From Thermomicrobiales bacterium (GTDB lineage Bacteria; Chloroflexota; Chloroflexia; Thermomicrobiales; UBA6265), in assembly GCA_020432165.1 (NCBI GenBank), contig JAGQGU010000001.1:58655-122654 (forward strand): 64,000 nt of DNA, written 5' to 3'. Positions 28,189-35,882 of the stretch are shown one piece after another. Below the pieces are notes generated by a model, which ran no database searches, was not told where the DNA came from, and was given only the letters and a program-made list of their open reading frames with translations. A program made the translations under genes and the position numbers. The stretch's first letter is position 1. Each line of letters opens with the position of its first letter.

Positions 28189-29367
28189 GTGACCGACTCG
28201 GCCACCAACCAGCGCATGCGCCCGGCGCTCTATGCCTTTCTGGCGTTGCTCCTTGGATTTTCCAGTATCAGCACTGATCTTTATCTTCCCGCTATGCCGA
28301 CAATGGAGCTCGAGTTCGGGGCCAACCACGGTGCGCTGGAATGGACTGTATCTGGCTATCTGCTCGGATTCAGCATCGGACAGCTCTTCTGGGGACCCTT
28401 CAGCGATCGTCGAGGGCGCAAACTCCCGTTAGCAATCGGTATCAGCATCTTCATCGTTGGATCACTCGGCTGCAGTCTCGCCGGTGGTGTAACCGTGTTG
28501 CTACTCTGCCGTATCGTCCAGGCGCTCGGCGCAAGTGCGGCGGTCGTTATCGGCCGCGCCATTGTGGCGGATCTGTATCAAGGCAGAGCCGCTGCGCAGG
28601 TTCTCTCTACTCTGACTGCAATCATGGTGATCGCACCTATGATCGGCCCAAGTCTCGGTGCCCGTATCCTGGATTGGTTTGGTTGGAACGCTATTTTCTG
28701 GTTTCTCGGTGTCGTCGGTGTGATCGCGCTCGTTCTTTTGGTGACGATTCTGCCGGAGACACATCCGTCCCAGCGCCGCGCCAATATTGATACGACCTCT
28801 TTTCGCGATATCCTGGGTAATCGCCGTCTGGTTCTTTATGGACTCATCACCGGCGCGTATACGGCTGGCGTCTTTAGTTATGTCGCTGGTTCGTCGTTCG
28901 CGTTTGTTTCCTGGTACGGACTCTCGCCAGATGCGTATGGGCTTGTCTTCGGAGCAGGTGCGCTGGGCATCATCGGTATGAATCTGCTCAATCGCCGCAT
29001 GGTGGCCACACGCGGTGTCGATCACATGCTTTTCATCGGCGTGGTCATAGCGGTTGTGTTCAGTGCGCTGGCACTCGTGGCTGCGCTTGTCGGGGTGAAT
29101 GCATGGCTCTTTGGAGCCCTTTTACTCGGCTACTGTCTCAGCAATGGGCTTATCTCCGCCAATGCGCTCTCTGGTGGACTCAATACGGTTGAGCATGGTC
29201 GCGGCCGCGCCTCTGCCTTTCTCGGGTTTACCCAGTATGGCGGCGGTATGGTTGGCTCGCTGATTCTGGGATTTTTGGCCAATGGCACGCTTATGCCGCT
29301 GGTAACCATGCTCTTCGCGACGAGTGTTGTTTGTGCCCTGTTTGCGAGCCGTCTTCACAGAGTGTGA
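28189..29367 (+). CDS. Bcr/CflA-type MFS drug exporter
   Basis: Twelve-helix major facilitator exporter (392 residues). The start PALYAFLALLLGFSSISTDLYLPAMPTM and the loop QLFWGPFSDRRGRKLP (MFS motif A) are typical for Bcr/CflA multidrug transporters, as are RIVQALGASAAVVIGRAIVAD (motif B) and MIGPSLGARI (motif C region). GTG at 28189 follows a GGAAGGTGG stretch. Located 28 bases after the DUF3090 gene. Substrate unknown. Confidence 0.9.
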   Translation: MTDSATNQRMRPALYAFLALLLGFSSISTDLYLPAMPTMELEFGANHGALEWTVSGYLLGFSIGQLFWGPFSDRRGRKLPLAIGISIFIVGSLGCSLAGGVTVLLLCRIVQALGASAAVVIGRAIVADLYQGRAAAQVLSTLTAIMVIAPMIGPSLGARILDWFGWNAIFWFLGVVGVIALVLLVTILPETHPSQRRANIDTTSFRDILGNRRLVLYGLITGAYTAGVFSYVAGSSFAFVSWYGLSPDAYGLVFGAGALGIIGMNLLNRRMVATRGVDHMLFIGVVIAVVFSALALVAALVGVNAWLFGALLLGYCLSNGLISANALSGGLNTVEHGRGRASAFLGFTQYGGGMVGSLILGFLANGTLMPLVTMLFATSVVCALFASRLHRV

Positions 29368-29420
29368 CCCCGTTGGTATTGTGACGGCATTGTGTACGTA
29401 ATCATTTGGGAGAGTGTGCA

Positions 29421-30188
29421 ATGTCAGTCGAAGCAATCGTCAAGGCCGCCGAGGGAAAGGGCGCCCGTATCGGCTATTTTGCGCTCATGCCGGATGGTTC
29501 CAGCAACGGACATCGGCAGGATGAGATTTTCCTCTCCGCCAGCACCATCAAGATCGCGATAATGATCGAGCTTTTCCGCCAGATTGATGCGGGCAAGCTC
29601 AGCCTGAGTGATACCTATACCTTGACCGAAGCCGACAGGGTTCCCGGTAGCGGTATTTTGCAGGAGATGCATACGGGTTTGGAGATGACCCTGCGCGATG
29701 TCTGCTACCTCATGATCAGCATCAGCGATAATTCGGCCACAAATATCCTCATCAATCACGTTGGTATGGAGAATGTGAACGCCACGATGCGGTCGATGGG
29801 TGTGCACCAGAGTGTGCTTGGGCGACCAATGCGGGGACGCCCGGCATTAGAGGGCGAGCCGGAGAACCTTGCTACACCAGCCGAGTTCGTGACGATGGTG
29901 AACGCCATTCTGGAGGGCACCGCGGCCAGTGCCAACAGCTGCATGTCCATGATGGAGATGCTGCAGCTCCAGAGCAATGATCGCCGCATCGGTCGCTTTG
30001 TGCCGGAAGGCACGGTTTGGGGCAGCAAAACCGGTAGCTTTACTACGGTGGTTAACGATGCTGGCTTCGTGGCGACTCCGGATGGACCGCTGGTTGTCGC
30101 GGTCTATACCGAGGATGTGCCCGACATGGTCGTGGGTGAGATCATCATCAGTGAGATCGTGCGGGAGTTGCTGGCGACGATCTCGTGA
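29421..30188 (+). CDS. Class A beta-lactamase-fold serine hydrolase, no signal peptide
   Basis: Penicillin-binding-fold serine hydrolase of 255 residues. The three active-site boxes are intact: S41-T-I-K44, S102-D-N104 and K203-T-G205. The omega-loop region reads LEGEPENLATP (Glu144 or Glu146 could be the general base), shorter than in classical class A enzymes. Strikingly the protein starts directly with the folded domain (MSVEAIVKAAEGKGARIGYF) and has no export signal, so it is probably cytoplasmic and may be an esterase or amidase rather than an antibiotic-resistance enzyme. ATG 29421 follows GGGAGAG. Confidence 0.85.
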   Translation: MSVEAIVKAAEGKGARIGYFALMPDGSSNGHRQDEIFLSASTIKIAIMIELFRQIDAGKLSLSDTYTLTEADRVPGSGILQEMHTGLEMTLRDVCYLMISISDNSATNILINHVGMENVNATMRSMGVHQSVLGRPMRGRPALEGEPENLATPAEFVTMVNAILEGTAASANSCMSMMEMLQLQSNDRRIGRFVPEGTVWGSKTGSFTTVVNDAGFVATPDGPLVVAVYTEDVPDMVVGEIIISEIVRELLATIS

Positions 30189-30302
30189 TCCTGCCAATGT
30201 GGTAGAGGCTCTCATAGTGGCGTGATATACGCTATATTGGCGGCCAGCTACCAATTCAGATCGAAGGTGTCGGTTCGCTGTGGCTGGAAACGATGGTGAG
30301 AC

Positions 30303-30974
30303 ATGCAAGAAGTAATCGGGAGTCTCTTACCTTACGCCCTGACCATCGCCTTTGGTCCTATCCCCATTATTACCATCGCGATCATGCTGCAGACTCCCTC
30401 ACCCAAGCGAACCGGTGCTAATTTCGCTGTTGGCTGGATACTGGGGTTGACGATACTGGCTGCTCTCTTGACGATGCTTTCGTCGCAAGTTCCGGCCGGT
30501 GATGCCGATCATCCGCGGCGTTGGATCGGATTGATTCAGATGGTGCTTGGCGCAGCCATGCTGGCGCTGGCGGCCAAGAAGATTCGTTCGCGGATAGGAT
30601 CAGTAGAGGAAGCCGTCGTTCCCGGCTTTCTCTCGTCTCTGGCGGAGACAACACCAGGGAAGGCCGTAGTGGTCGGCGTGGTGGCCTCTGCCATCAATCC
30701 CAAGCACGTGATTCTGATACTACCGATAGGAACGCTTATTGCCCAGAACGGGCTGAGTTCGGCTCAGGCCCTGGTTTCGATCGGGCTCTTTGTTGTCCTG
30801 GCGTCGATCACTGTCGCCGGTACTGCTATCGCCTATGTGGTCTCTCCTGATCGGGTCGGAAAGATCGTTGATATCGGCTATCGCTGGATGGTACGCAACA
30901 TGGCGGTCGTTTCTGCGGCAGTGTTAATTTTGATCGGTGTCAACATCCTCGGTAAGGGCATCGCCAACTGGTAG
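30303..30974 (+). CDS. GAP/Sap (sulfolipid-1-addressing-like) membrane protein
   Basis: Integral membrane protein of 223 residues with six hydrophobic helices. The N-terminus SLLPYALTIAFGPIPIITIAIML, central GAAMLALAAKKI and VVASAINPKHVILILPIGTLIA match the GAP family (named for glycopeptidolipid export; related to Sap of mycobacteria), thought to move lipids or small molecules across the membrane. Start ATG 30303. It converges on the MutS-like pair with only 7 bases between the stop codons. Confidence 0.8.
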   Translation: MQEVIGSLLPYALTIAFGPIPIITIAIMLQTPSPKRTGANFAVGWILGLTILAALLTMLSSQVPAGDADHPRRWIGLIQMVLGAAMLALAAKKIRSRIGSVEEAVVPGFLSSLAETTPGKAVVVGVVASAINPKHVILILPIGTLIAQNGLSSAQALVSIGLFVVLASITVAGTAIAYVVSPDRVGKIVDIGYRWMVRNMAVVSAAVLILIGVNILGKGIANW

Positions 30975-30981
30975 TGGAGTA

Positions 30982-32475
30982 TCAAGCTCCGAATATCCGC
31001 GCGTAGAGATCGCGACCAAAGCTGGTGGCCAGTGGTGGATTCTCGGTCAGCTTGAAGGTGTGAGTGCCATCGTCACCACGCTCGGCGCGCAGGAGCAGAA
31101 CGTTATCGCTTCCCTGCATCTCAAACCCGTGCGCCAGATCGTAGAGATGCGTCACATACACCACCTTCACCCCTGCTTCGGTCATGGCTTGCACCACTTG
31201 CCGACCGATTTCCGATCCCTCGCGCTCATTCGTGGACGCGAATGATTCGTTGCAGAGAAGCATGTTGCCAGGAGTGATCTGGTCGGCAATCTCGCTCATT
31301 CGTCGCACTTCCTCCTCGAATTTGCCGACATTCATACTCGTGTCTTCCTCCCGTTTGTAGTGGGTGAAGAGTCCAGTCACGATATTTGCGCGCAAGCTGG
31401 AGGCTGGCACGAACATACCGCACTGTGCCATCAATTGCGCCAATCCCGTACCACGGAGGAATGTCGATTTCCCGCCCTGATTCGCGCCTGTGATCATGAT
31501 GAGCGACTTGCTATCAGCAGCGATATCGTTGCCCACGACCCGACTCGTTGGATCCATCTGTAATGCCAGAGAGACATCGTAGAGACCGGTTGCAGAAAAG
31601 ACCAGTTGATCTGAGGAATACATATCCGGAAAGCAGACTGGCAACTCTCTGGTTGCCAGTTCGTGGTGGAGATGCAGGCAGGCGAGATAGAAGGCGCATT
31701 CCGTTCGCAGTGCATTGAAGAATGCGCGGATGTGATCGGCCGCATGTGCGACAGCATTGGCCACATCCACCACACCGCGATTGTGCATGTTATCCAGTGC
31801 CTGGAATCCGGCATCGTCGCGTGGTGCGATCTCGAATGAATAGGCATCACGGCTGAGAGCAACCGGCACCAGATCACGCCACCCGGCCGGCTTTGGCGCA
31901 AGCAGACGATAATGCATCGGCTTGCCAACCTGACCGATGGTCGCCTGCATCGTTGCTCCGCGGCGGAGCTCGAGATCATGCACGTGCGTCATGATTTCAT
32001 TGAGGTAGTCCTCGCTCAACTCGGATTGCGTTGCCGCCAGAAATCGTTTGAGACCCTCCGACCGTATCTCACTGGCCGATTTCGCCATGATCTGGTGGAT
32101 TTGGCGGAGAAGCGGCACATACGCCGCCAGCAGGTGAATGGAACCGGTCAGCGCCGCACCTGGATTACTGCGCATAAAGCCAAAGTAGTGTTGCCGTTGT
32201 ACTTCCAGCGCTTCTACAGCAACCCGATAGATATCACGGAACAGCTCGGGAAGCTGCAGGCAGTCTTGCAGGATATGTTGCCGATAGCGAATCACATCGG
32301 GTTCGGGAGGTGCTGCCAACACAATCTGTCGAACGGTTGTATAGAAGAACCTGTCGCCAGCGGCCATCGCGTTAAAGAGCACATCGAGCTCCAAATCGGA
32401 TGACATCGATTCGAGATTCGTAGGCAGCGCGCCCTGCGCGATGACATCGATAGGGAAGAGGAGATAGGGTTTCAT
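30982..32475 (-). CDS. MutS-like ATPase, second of a tandem pair
   Basis: A 497-residue protein with MutS core (lever/clamp helices about 30-290) and ATPase domain. Walker A is GANQGGKST at 330-338; the Walker B site is LLCNESFAST, with Asn where most MutS proteins have Asp; the His switch region VVYVTHLYDLAHGF follows. The mismatch-binding domain I of true MutS (F-x-E motif) is absent, so it is more like short MutS-related ATPases than a mismatch sensor. Its start overlaps the upstream gene's stop by 4 bases, so the two are translated together and may form a heterodimer. Confidence 0.85.
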   Translation of the reverse strand: MKPYLLFPIDVIAQGALPTNLESMSSDLELDVLFNAMAAGDRFFYTTVRQIVLAAPPEPDVIRYRQHILQDCLQLPELFRDIYRVAVEALEVQRQHYFGFMRSNPGAALTGSIHLLAAYVPLLRQIHQIMAKSASEIRSEGLKRFLAATQSELSEDYLNEIMTHVHDLELRRGATMQATIGQVGKPMHYRLLAPKPAGWRDLVPVALSRDAYSFEIAPRDDAGFQALDNMHNRGVVDVANAVAHAADHIRAFFNALRTECAFYLACLHLHHELATRELPVCFPDMYSSDQLVFSATGLYDVSLALQMDPTSRVVGNDIAADSKSLIMITGANQGGKSTFLRGTGLAQLMAQCGMFVPASSLRANIVTGLFTHYKREEDTSMNVGKFEEEVRRMSEIADQITPGNMLLCNESFASTNEREGSEIGRQVVQAMTEAGVKVVYVTHLYDLAHGFEMQGSDNVLLLRAERGDDGTHTFKLTENPPLATSFGRDLYARIFGA

Positions 32476-34070
32476 GATGTGATCCTTGCCTTGAGGTGCT
32501 CATAGTCGATGCCGTACTTCTTGCTGATCGCTGCCGCATACGCCAATCCATCCGCCTCGCGGCGCACAATGGAGAAAGTGCGCCGCGATGGATCGTCGGG
32601 ATCGACTACCGCAACCATGCTCACCGTTGCATCGTTCAGTGATGCCAATTCATCAATGAAGGTGACGTAGACGCAGAGCAGCCCTTTCTCCAGCATCCGC
32701 TGGAGAATTTCTTTCCCGAGGTAGACGGCGTCGCTCAGCATGGTCGAACTGAAGGTCTCGTTTAGGACGACAAGGCTCTCGGCAGTTGCCTCATCCAAAA
32801 TCCCGTGCACGCGCATGAGATCGTTCTCCAGGCCACTACGGAGTGTGGAGACGCGTTCCTCCTGATCGAAATGGCAGAAGATCTGGTCTGGGAGGAAGAG
32901 CCGCACCAATGTTCCGGGCACGCATAGCCCCAGTGCGGCCAGATAATGCATCTGCCCGATCATGCGGGCGAAGGTTGTTTTGCCGCCCTGATTCGGTCCC
33001 GTCACCACCAGAGCGCGTTCATGCCCGGAGAGATGCACATCGTTAGTCACAACCCGCTTGCCTTCGCGCGCGAGTTTGGCGGCTAACGCGATATCGTACC
33101 CGCCGTTGATCTCCAGTCCTCGCGATAATCCCGAGATCTCGGGATAGCAGAACGTCATCCCTCGGGACCGTATCGGTGCGATATAGTCGAGATAGCTGAG
33201 GTAAAACTGCACGTCGCGCGCGAATCGGTGGATGACCGCATCCATAAATTGTGCATTGCGCTGGCAGAATGCCGCGAGTTCCGCGAACTCAACCGGAAAG
33301 AGCTGGGCGACCAACTCGACGACACGATTCTCTACATACCCGGCATCCGGTATTGGTGGATTATCGAATGCATCTCCGGTTGCATCCTCCTCCTTGAACC
33401 GGTCGAAGGTTCGCTCAACCTCCCGGGGGTAATCCTCTTCTTCCTCATACTTCCGCACCGTCACGCGGCCATTGTTGATATTGACGGTATAGGGAATAGC
33501 ACCGATCATCTCGCCTACCTTCTGGCCATCGATTGCCATCGCCACAAATGACGCGGAATTCACATAGGTGGAGAGATAGTTTCGCAGACCGGTGAATGCC
33601 AGAGAATTCGGTGCTGCATCATGGAGTTGATCGGCAAGTACCTGCACGGCATCTGTGTAGATCGTCATGGCGTCGTGTAACCAACGATCGCGGCCGTGTG
33701 GGAACTCCTGCTTCAGCGCGAACGCATGATGTCTCTCGGCCACCTCCATCCGTGCCGCAAAACGATCAATGGCCGCGCGTAACTCTGATCGTTCCAGATC
33801 ACGCTGAGCATCCTGGCGATAGTGGAGCGTCTCTATATCCCGGAGTGGCTGATAGAAGAAGGGGAGGAGATGGCTGGTTTCACGATCTCTGGTCAGATCT
33901 GCGACCACGAGATCGAGATTCAGATCGTGGAAACAGGCAGGCTCGCGTTCAACGTTCGGAGCGATTTCACCTGGATGGACGAAAAGCACACTCTCGAAAG
34001 GTGCTGCATCAGCCAACCCGGGAGTCGACTCGTTTGGGATTGAAACGGTGGGGGATGGTGAAGACTGCAT
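32472..34070 (-). CDS. MutS-like ATPase, first of a tandem pair
   Basis: A 532-residue relative of the following gene. Core helical region about 60-330, then Walker A GPNQGGKTT, Q-loop and the Walker B segment LVVLNETFSST (Asn again replacing Asp), followed by LLCVYVTFIDELASL. No domain I or connector typical for full-length MutS. The His-switch residue present in its partner (VTHLYDL) is Phe here (VTFIDEL), suggesting the two ATPase sites are not equivalent. ATG at 34070 is preceded by GGGAAG at 5 bases. The 30 bases upstream offer other in-frame starts with poorer sites. Confidence 0.85.
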   Translation of the reverse strand: MQSSPSPTVSIPNESTPGLADAAPFESVLFVHPGEIAPNVEREPACFHDLNLDLVVADLTRDRETSHLLPFFYQPLRDIETLHYRQDAQRDLERSELRAAIDRFAARMEVAERHHAFALKQEFPHGRDRWLHDAMTIYTDAVQVLADQLHDAAPNSLAFTGLRNYLSTYVNSASFVAMAIDGQKVGEMIGAIPYTVNINNGRVTVRKYEEEEDYPREVERTFDRFKEEDATGDAFDNPPIPDAGYVENRVVELVAQLFPVEFAELAAFCQRNAQFMDAVIHRFARDVQFYLSYLDYIAPIRSRGMTFCYPEISGLSRGLEINGGYDIALAAKLAREGKRVVTNDVHLSGHERALVVTGPNQGGKTTFARMIGQMHYLAALGLCVPGTLVRLFLPDQIFCHFDQEERVSTLRSGLENDLMRVHGILDEATAESLVVLNETFSSTMLSDAVYLGKEILQRMLEKGLLCVYVTFIDELASLNDATVSMVAVVDPDDPSRRTFSIVRREADGLAYAAAISKKYGIDYEHLKARITS

Positions 34071-34348
34071 ATGACTTCCCTGACGAGCGCGTAAACGCAC
34101 GGAGTAGAAGTCATCAGCCGCGGGAGCGGCGGTTCGAGGCGGCCTTCATCGCCTGCACCCATGGTACTCGTTGTCGGGTTGATGTCAAATCGGGAGTAGG
34201 GAGTCTGCGTTAAGCATCTGGAGACACTGATGGTGACGGCTGTGAGGAACTGCTTGAGTCTCTTCCCTGCTACCAGACCTCTCGTGGCTTAGCGGTGGAA
34301 TGATGTCTCGCGGGCGCATACAAGATTGAATTCGACTTCAACCCGATT
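34071..34348. other. Gap between MutS-like pair and iron-type binding protein
   Basis: About 280 bases between divergent genes. No coding signal, RNA motif or strong repeat was seen until the palindrome at 34349. The octamer ATTCGACT occurs at 34329-34336 and again inside the palindrome at 34357-34364, which could be a second half-site. Confidence 0.4.
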
Positions 34349-34385
34349 CATAATAAATTCGACTAAAACAGTCGGAATTATTATG
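34349..34385. promoter_or_regulatory. 37-bp palindrome upstream of binding protein (possible metal-regulator operator)
   Basis: Arms CATAATAAATTCGACT (34349-34364) and AGTCGGAATTATTATG (34370-34385) pair at 14 of 16 positions around AAAAC. It ends 9 bases before the binding-protein ATG. Its A/T-rich outer part resembles Fur-type GATAAT repeats. As RNA it would also form a hairpin beside the ribosome site. Confidence 0.55.
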
Positions 34386-34394
34386 AGGTGTTCT

Positions 34395-35420
34395 ATGCCC
34401 AACTCAATATCCACAACATTGTCCCGTCGAACGCGTGTGGCAGCTTCGCTTGCGAGTGGAGCTGCGTTGGTGTCTCATCCGCACGTGTCGGCCCAGAATG
34501 CTACGCCTGCTGACGCTGGATGGAGCTACACCGACGTGTTAGGGCGGACTATCACCCTTCCCAGTGCGCCAACTTCTATTGCAGCGCAGATCGGAACAGC
34601 GGCCTCATTGTGGGATTTTGGGGTTGAGGTCTCAACTGTCTTTGGCTGGACTGCTGCAAATTATCCGGATGGAGATCATGTGGCATGGGGCAGTATCGAC
34701 GTCTCCAAGGTTGAGATGGTGAGCAATGTAGACGCCTCATTCAATCTCGAGGCACTCATTCTCCAGGAGCCGGAGATCATCGTGACCTGGTGCTGGGACC
34801 GCGAGCTCGGTCTCGAAGCGTTGGCCGATGTCGATAGCAGCATCCTGGACCAGTTGCAGGAGATCGCTCCGATCATGGTGATTCGTCAGGGAGACGATAA
34901 TGAGGTCGAGCTCGGTCTCCATGAAGCTTTCGCAGCTGCCCTGGGTGCGGATATCGAGAGTGTCGATCTCGAGGAAGCGCGCGAAACCTATGCCTCGCGT
35001 GTGGCAGAGGTGTCCGCTATCGCGCAGGCACGATCGGAGATCTCGGTACTATTCGGCAGCTTCGGTGAGGCCGAGGGCTTTTACGTCGCCGGACCCGATT
35101 ACGTATCCGATCTTGGTCAGCTGCGCTCGTTGGGTGTGAACATTGCCAACGATGGTTCGCCCACGTCGACCTCCTACTGGGAAATGCTTAGCTACGAACA
35201 GGCGCTTCTCTATCCGAGCGATGTGATTTTCGTGGACCAGTACGGTTCTGCCAAGACACTGGAAGATCTGCGAGAGCTGACCACTATCAACATGCATCCG
35301 GCCGTGGAGGCGGGACAGGTTGGCCCGTGGAAGCGCGATCTCCCGATCAGTTATCAAGGCCTCACTGAGTTTCTGGATTCGGTTCTGGATCAGCTGCGTG
35401 TCGCCGAGAAGGTGAGCTAA
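34395..35420 (+). CDS. Iron-siderophore type ABC transporter substrate-binding protein
   Basis: Class III (FecB/FhuD-type) periplasmic-binding fold, 341 residues. The leader TTLSRRTRVAASLASGAALVS is twin-arginine-like, cut probably after VSAQ. Mature domain: WSYTDVLGRTITLPSAPTSIAAQ at the start, then ALILQEPEIIVTWC, SSILDQLQEIAPIMVI, a long linking helix and YPSDVIFVDQYG in the second lobe. Such proteins bind ferric siderophores, haem or cobalamin. No permease or ATPase gene follows, so its transporter is elsewhere. GAGGTG is the ribosome site for ATG 34395. Confidence 0.82.
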   Translation: MPNSISTTLSRRTRVAASLASGAALVSHPHVSAQNATPADAGWSYTDVLGRTITLPSAPTSIAAQIGTAASLWDFGVEVSTVFGWTAANYPDGDHVAWGSIDVSKVEMVSNVDASFNLEALILQEPEIIVTWCWDRELGLEALADVDSSILDQLQEIAPIMVIRQGDDNEVELGLHEAFAAALGADIESVDLEEARETYASRVAEVSAIAQARSEISVLFGSFGEAEGFYVAGPDYVSDLGQLRSLGVNIANDGSPTSTSYWEMLSYEQALLYPSDVIFVDQYGSAKTLEDLRELTTINMHPAVEAGQVGPWKRDLPISYQGLTEFLDSVLDQLRVAEKVS

Positions 35421-35497
35421 GGCCGATCTGTCGGGCGGCGAAGAGTGACCGCCGCCCGGCATACTCATTGCCTTTTGTATCGAACCACCACATTAAG

Positions 35498-35526
35498 TTG
35501 ACACCTGCCGCATACCCTCGTACCAT
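35498..35526 (+). promoter_or_regulatory. Predicted promoter of the ilv-leu leader
   Basis: TTGACA (35498-35503), exactly 17 bases, TACCAT (35521-35526). Transcription would begin near 35533, at the 5' edge of a 6-bp hairpin (GCACAC 35533-35538 with GTGTGC 35548-35553). Confidence 0.65.
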
Positions 35527-35574
35527 ACAGAGGCACACGCAATGGGTGTGTGCACCGTTTCACGATCGGATGAT

Positions 35575-35673
35575 ATGAAGCGCTTCCCGCTGTTCACCGT
35601 AGTAGTACTCCTTATTACTGGGCTCCTTCTTGTAGGGAGCATTTGTGGTGAGCGAGGGCAGCGAGCAGCGTAA
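35575..35673 (+). CDS. ilv leader peptide (attenuator)
   Basis: A 32-codon reading frame, too short for most gene callers, starting MKRFPLF and continuing TVVVLLITGLLLVG. Fourteen consecutive codons include four Val, five Leu and one Ile: three GTA codons in a row, then CTC-CTT-ATT and CTC-CTT-CTT-GTA. It lies between a good promoter and an intrinsic terminator, directly ahead of ilvB, which is the arrangement of a leader peptide controlling a branched-chain amino acid operon by ribosome stalling. The ribosome site is weak (CGGATGAT). A pause-type hairpin GCTCC/GGAGC lies inside it (35622-35640). Confidence 0.75.
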   Translation: MKRFPLFTVVVLLITGLLLVGSICGERGQRAA

Positions 35674-35700
35674 GCTGACATACGGACGAGAAACGTACTG

Positions 35701-35727
35701 GCCTCCTCACTGAAGGGAGGCTTTTTT
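35701..35727 (+). terminator. Attenuator terminator before ilvB
   Basis: Stem GCCTCC / GGAGGC (35701-35706 with 35716-35721) plus a closing T-G pair, followed by six T. It lies 27 bases after the leader-peptide stop and 155 bases before ilvB. An alternative pairing of GGGAG (35635-35639, in the leader codons) with CTCCT (35703-35707) would break it. Confidence 0.8.
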
Positions 35728-35882
35728 GATGCTCCGGAACAACGATGTCCACGGTGCATTCGATTTCCTCCCGCATGGGTCATCCATTGCAGGGAGCGCG
35801 GTTGAGATCAACGCTGATCGCGAACCGGAACTCGAAGAGCCAGATTGTTCATGGCCAGTATGGCCAATGCAGGAGCAGAGAC

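Noticed and set aside
30200-30290. Third copy of the GTAG/CTAC palindromic element (TGGTAG...CTACCA)
   Set aside because: Only six-base ends match and the internal stems are weak; chance cannot be excluded.
35470-35740. T-box riboswitch ahead of ilvB
   Set aside because: No AGGGTGGNACCGCG-like antiterminator or specifier loop is present; a leader peptide explains the region better.
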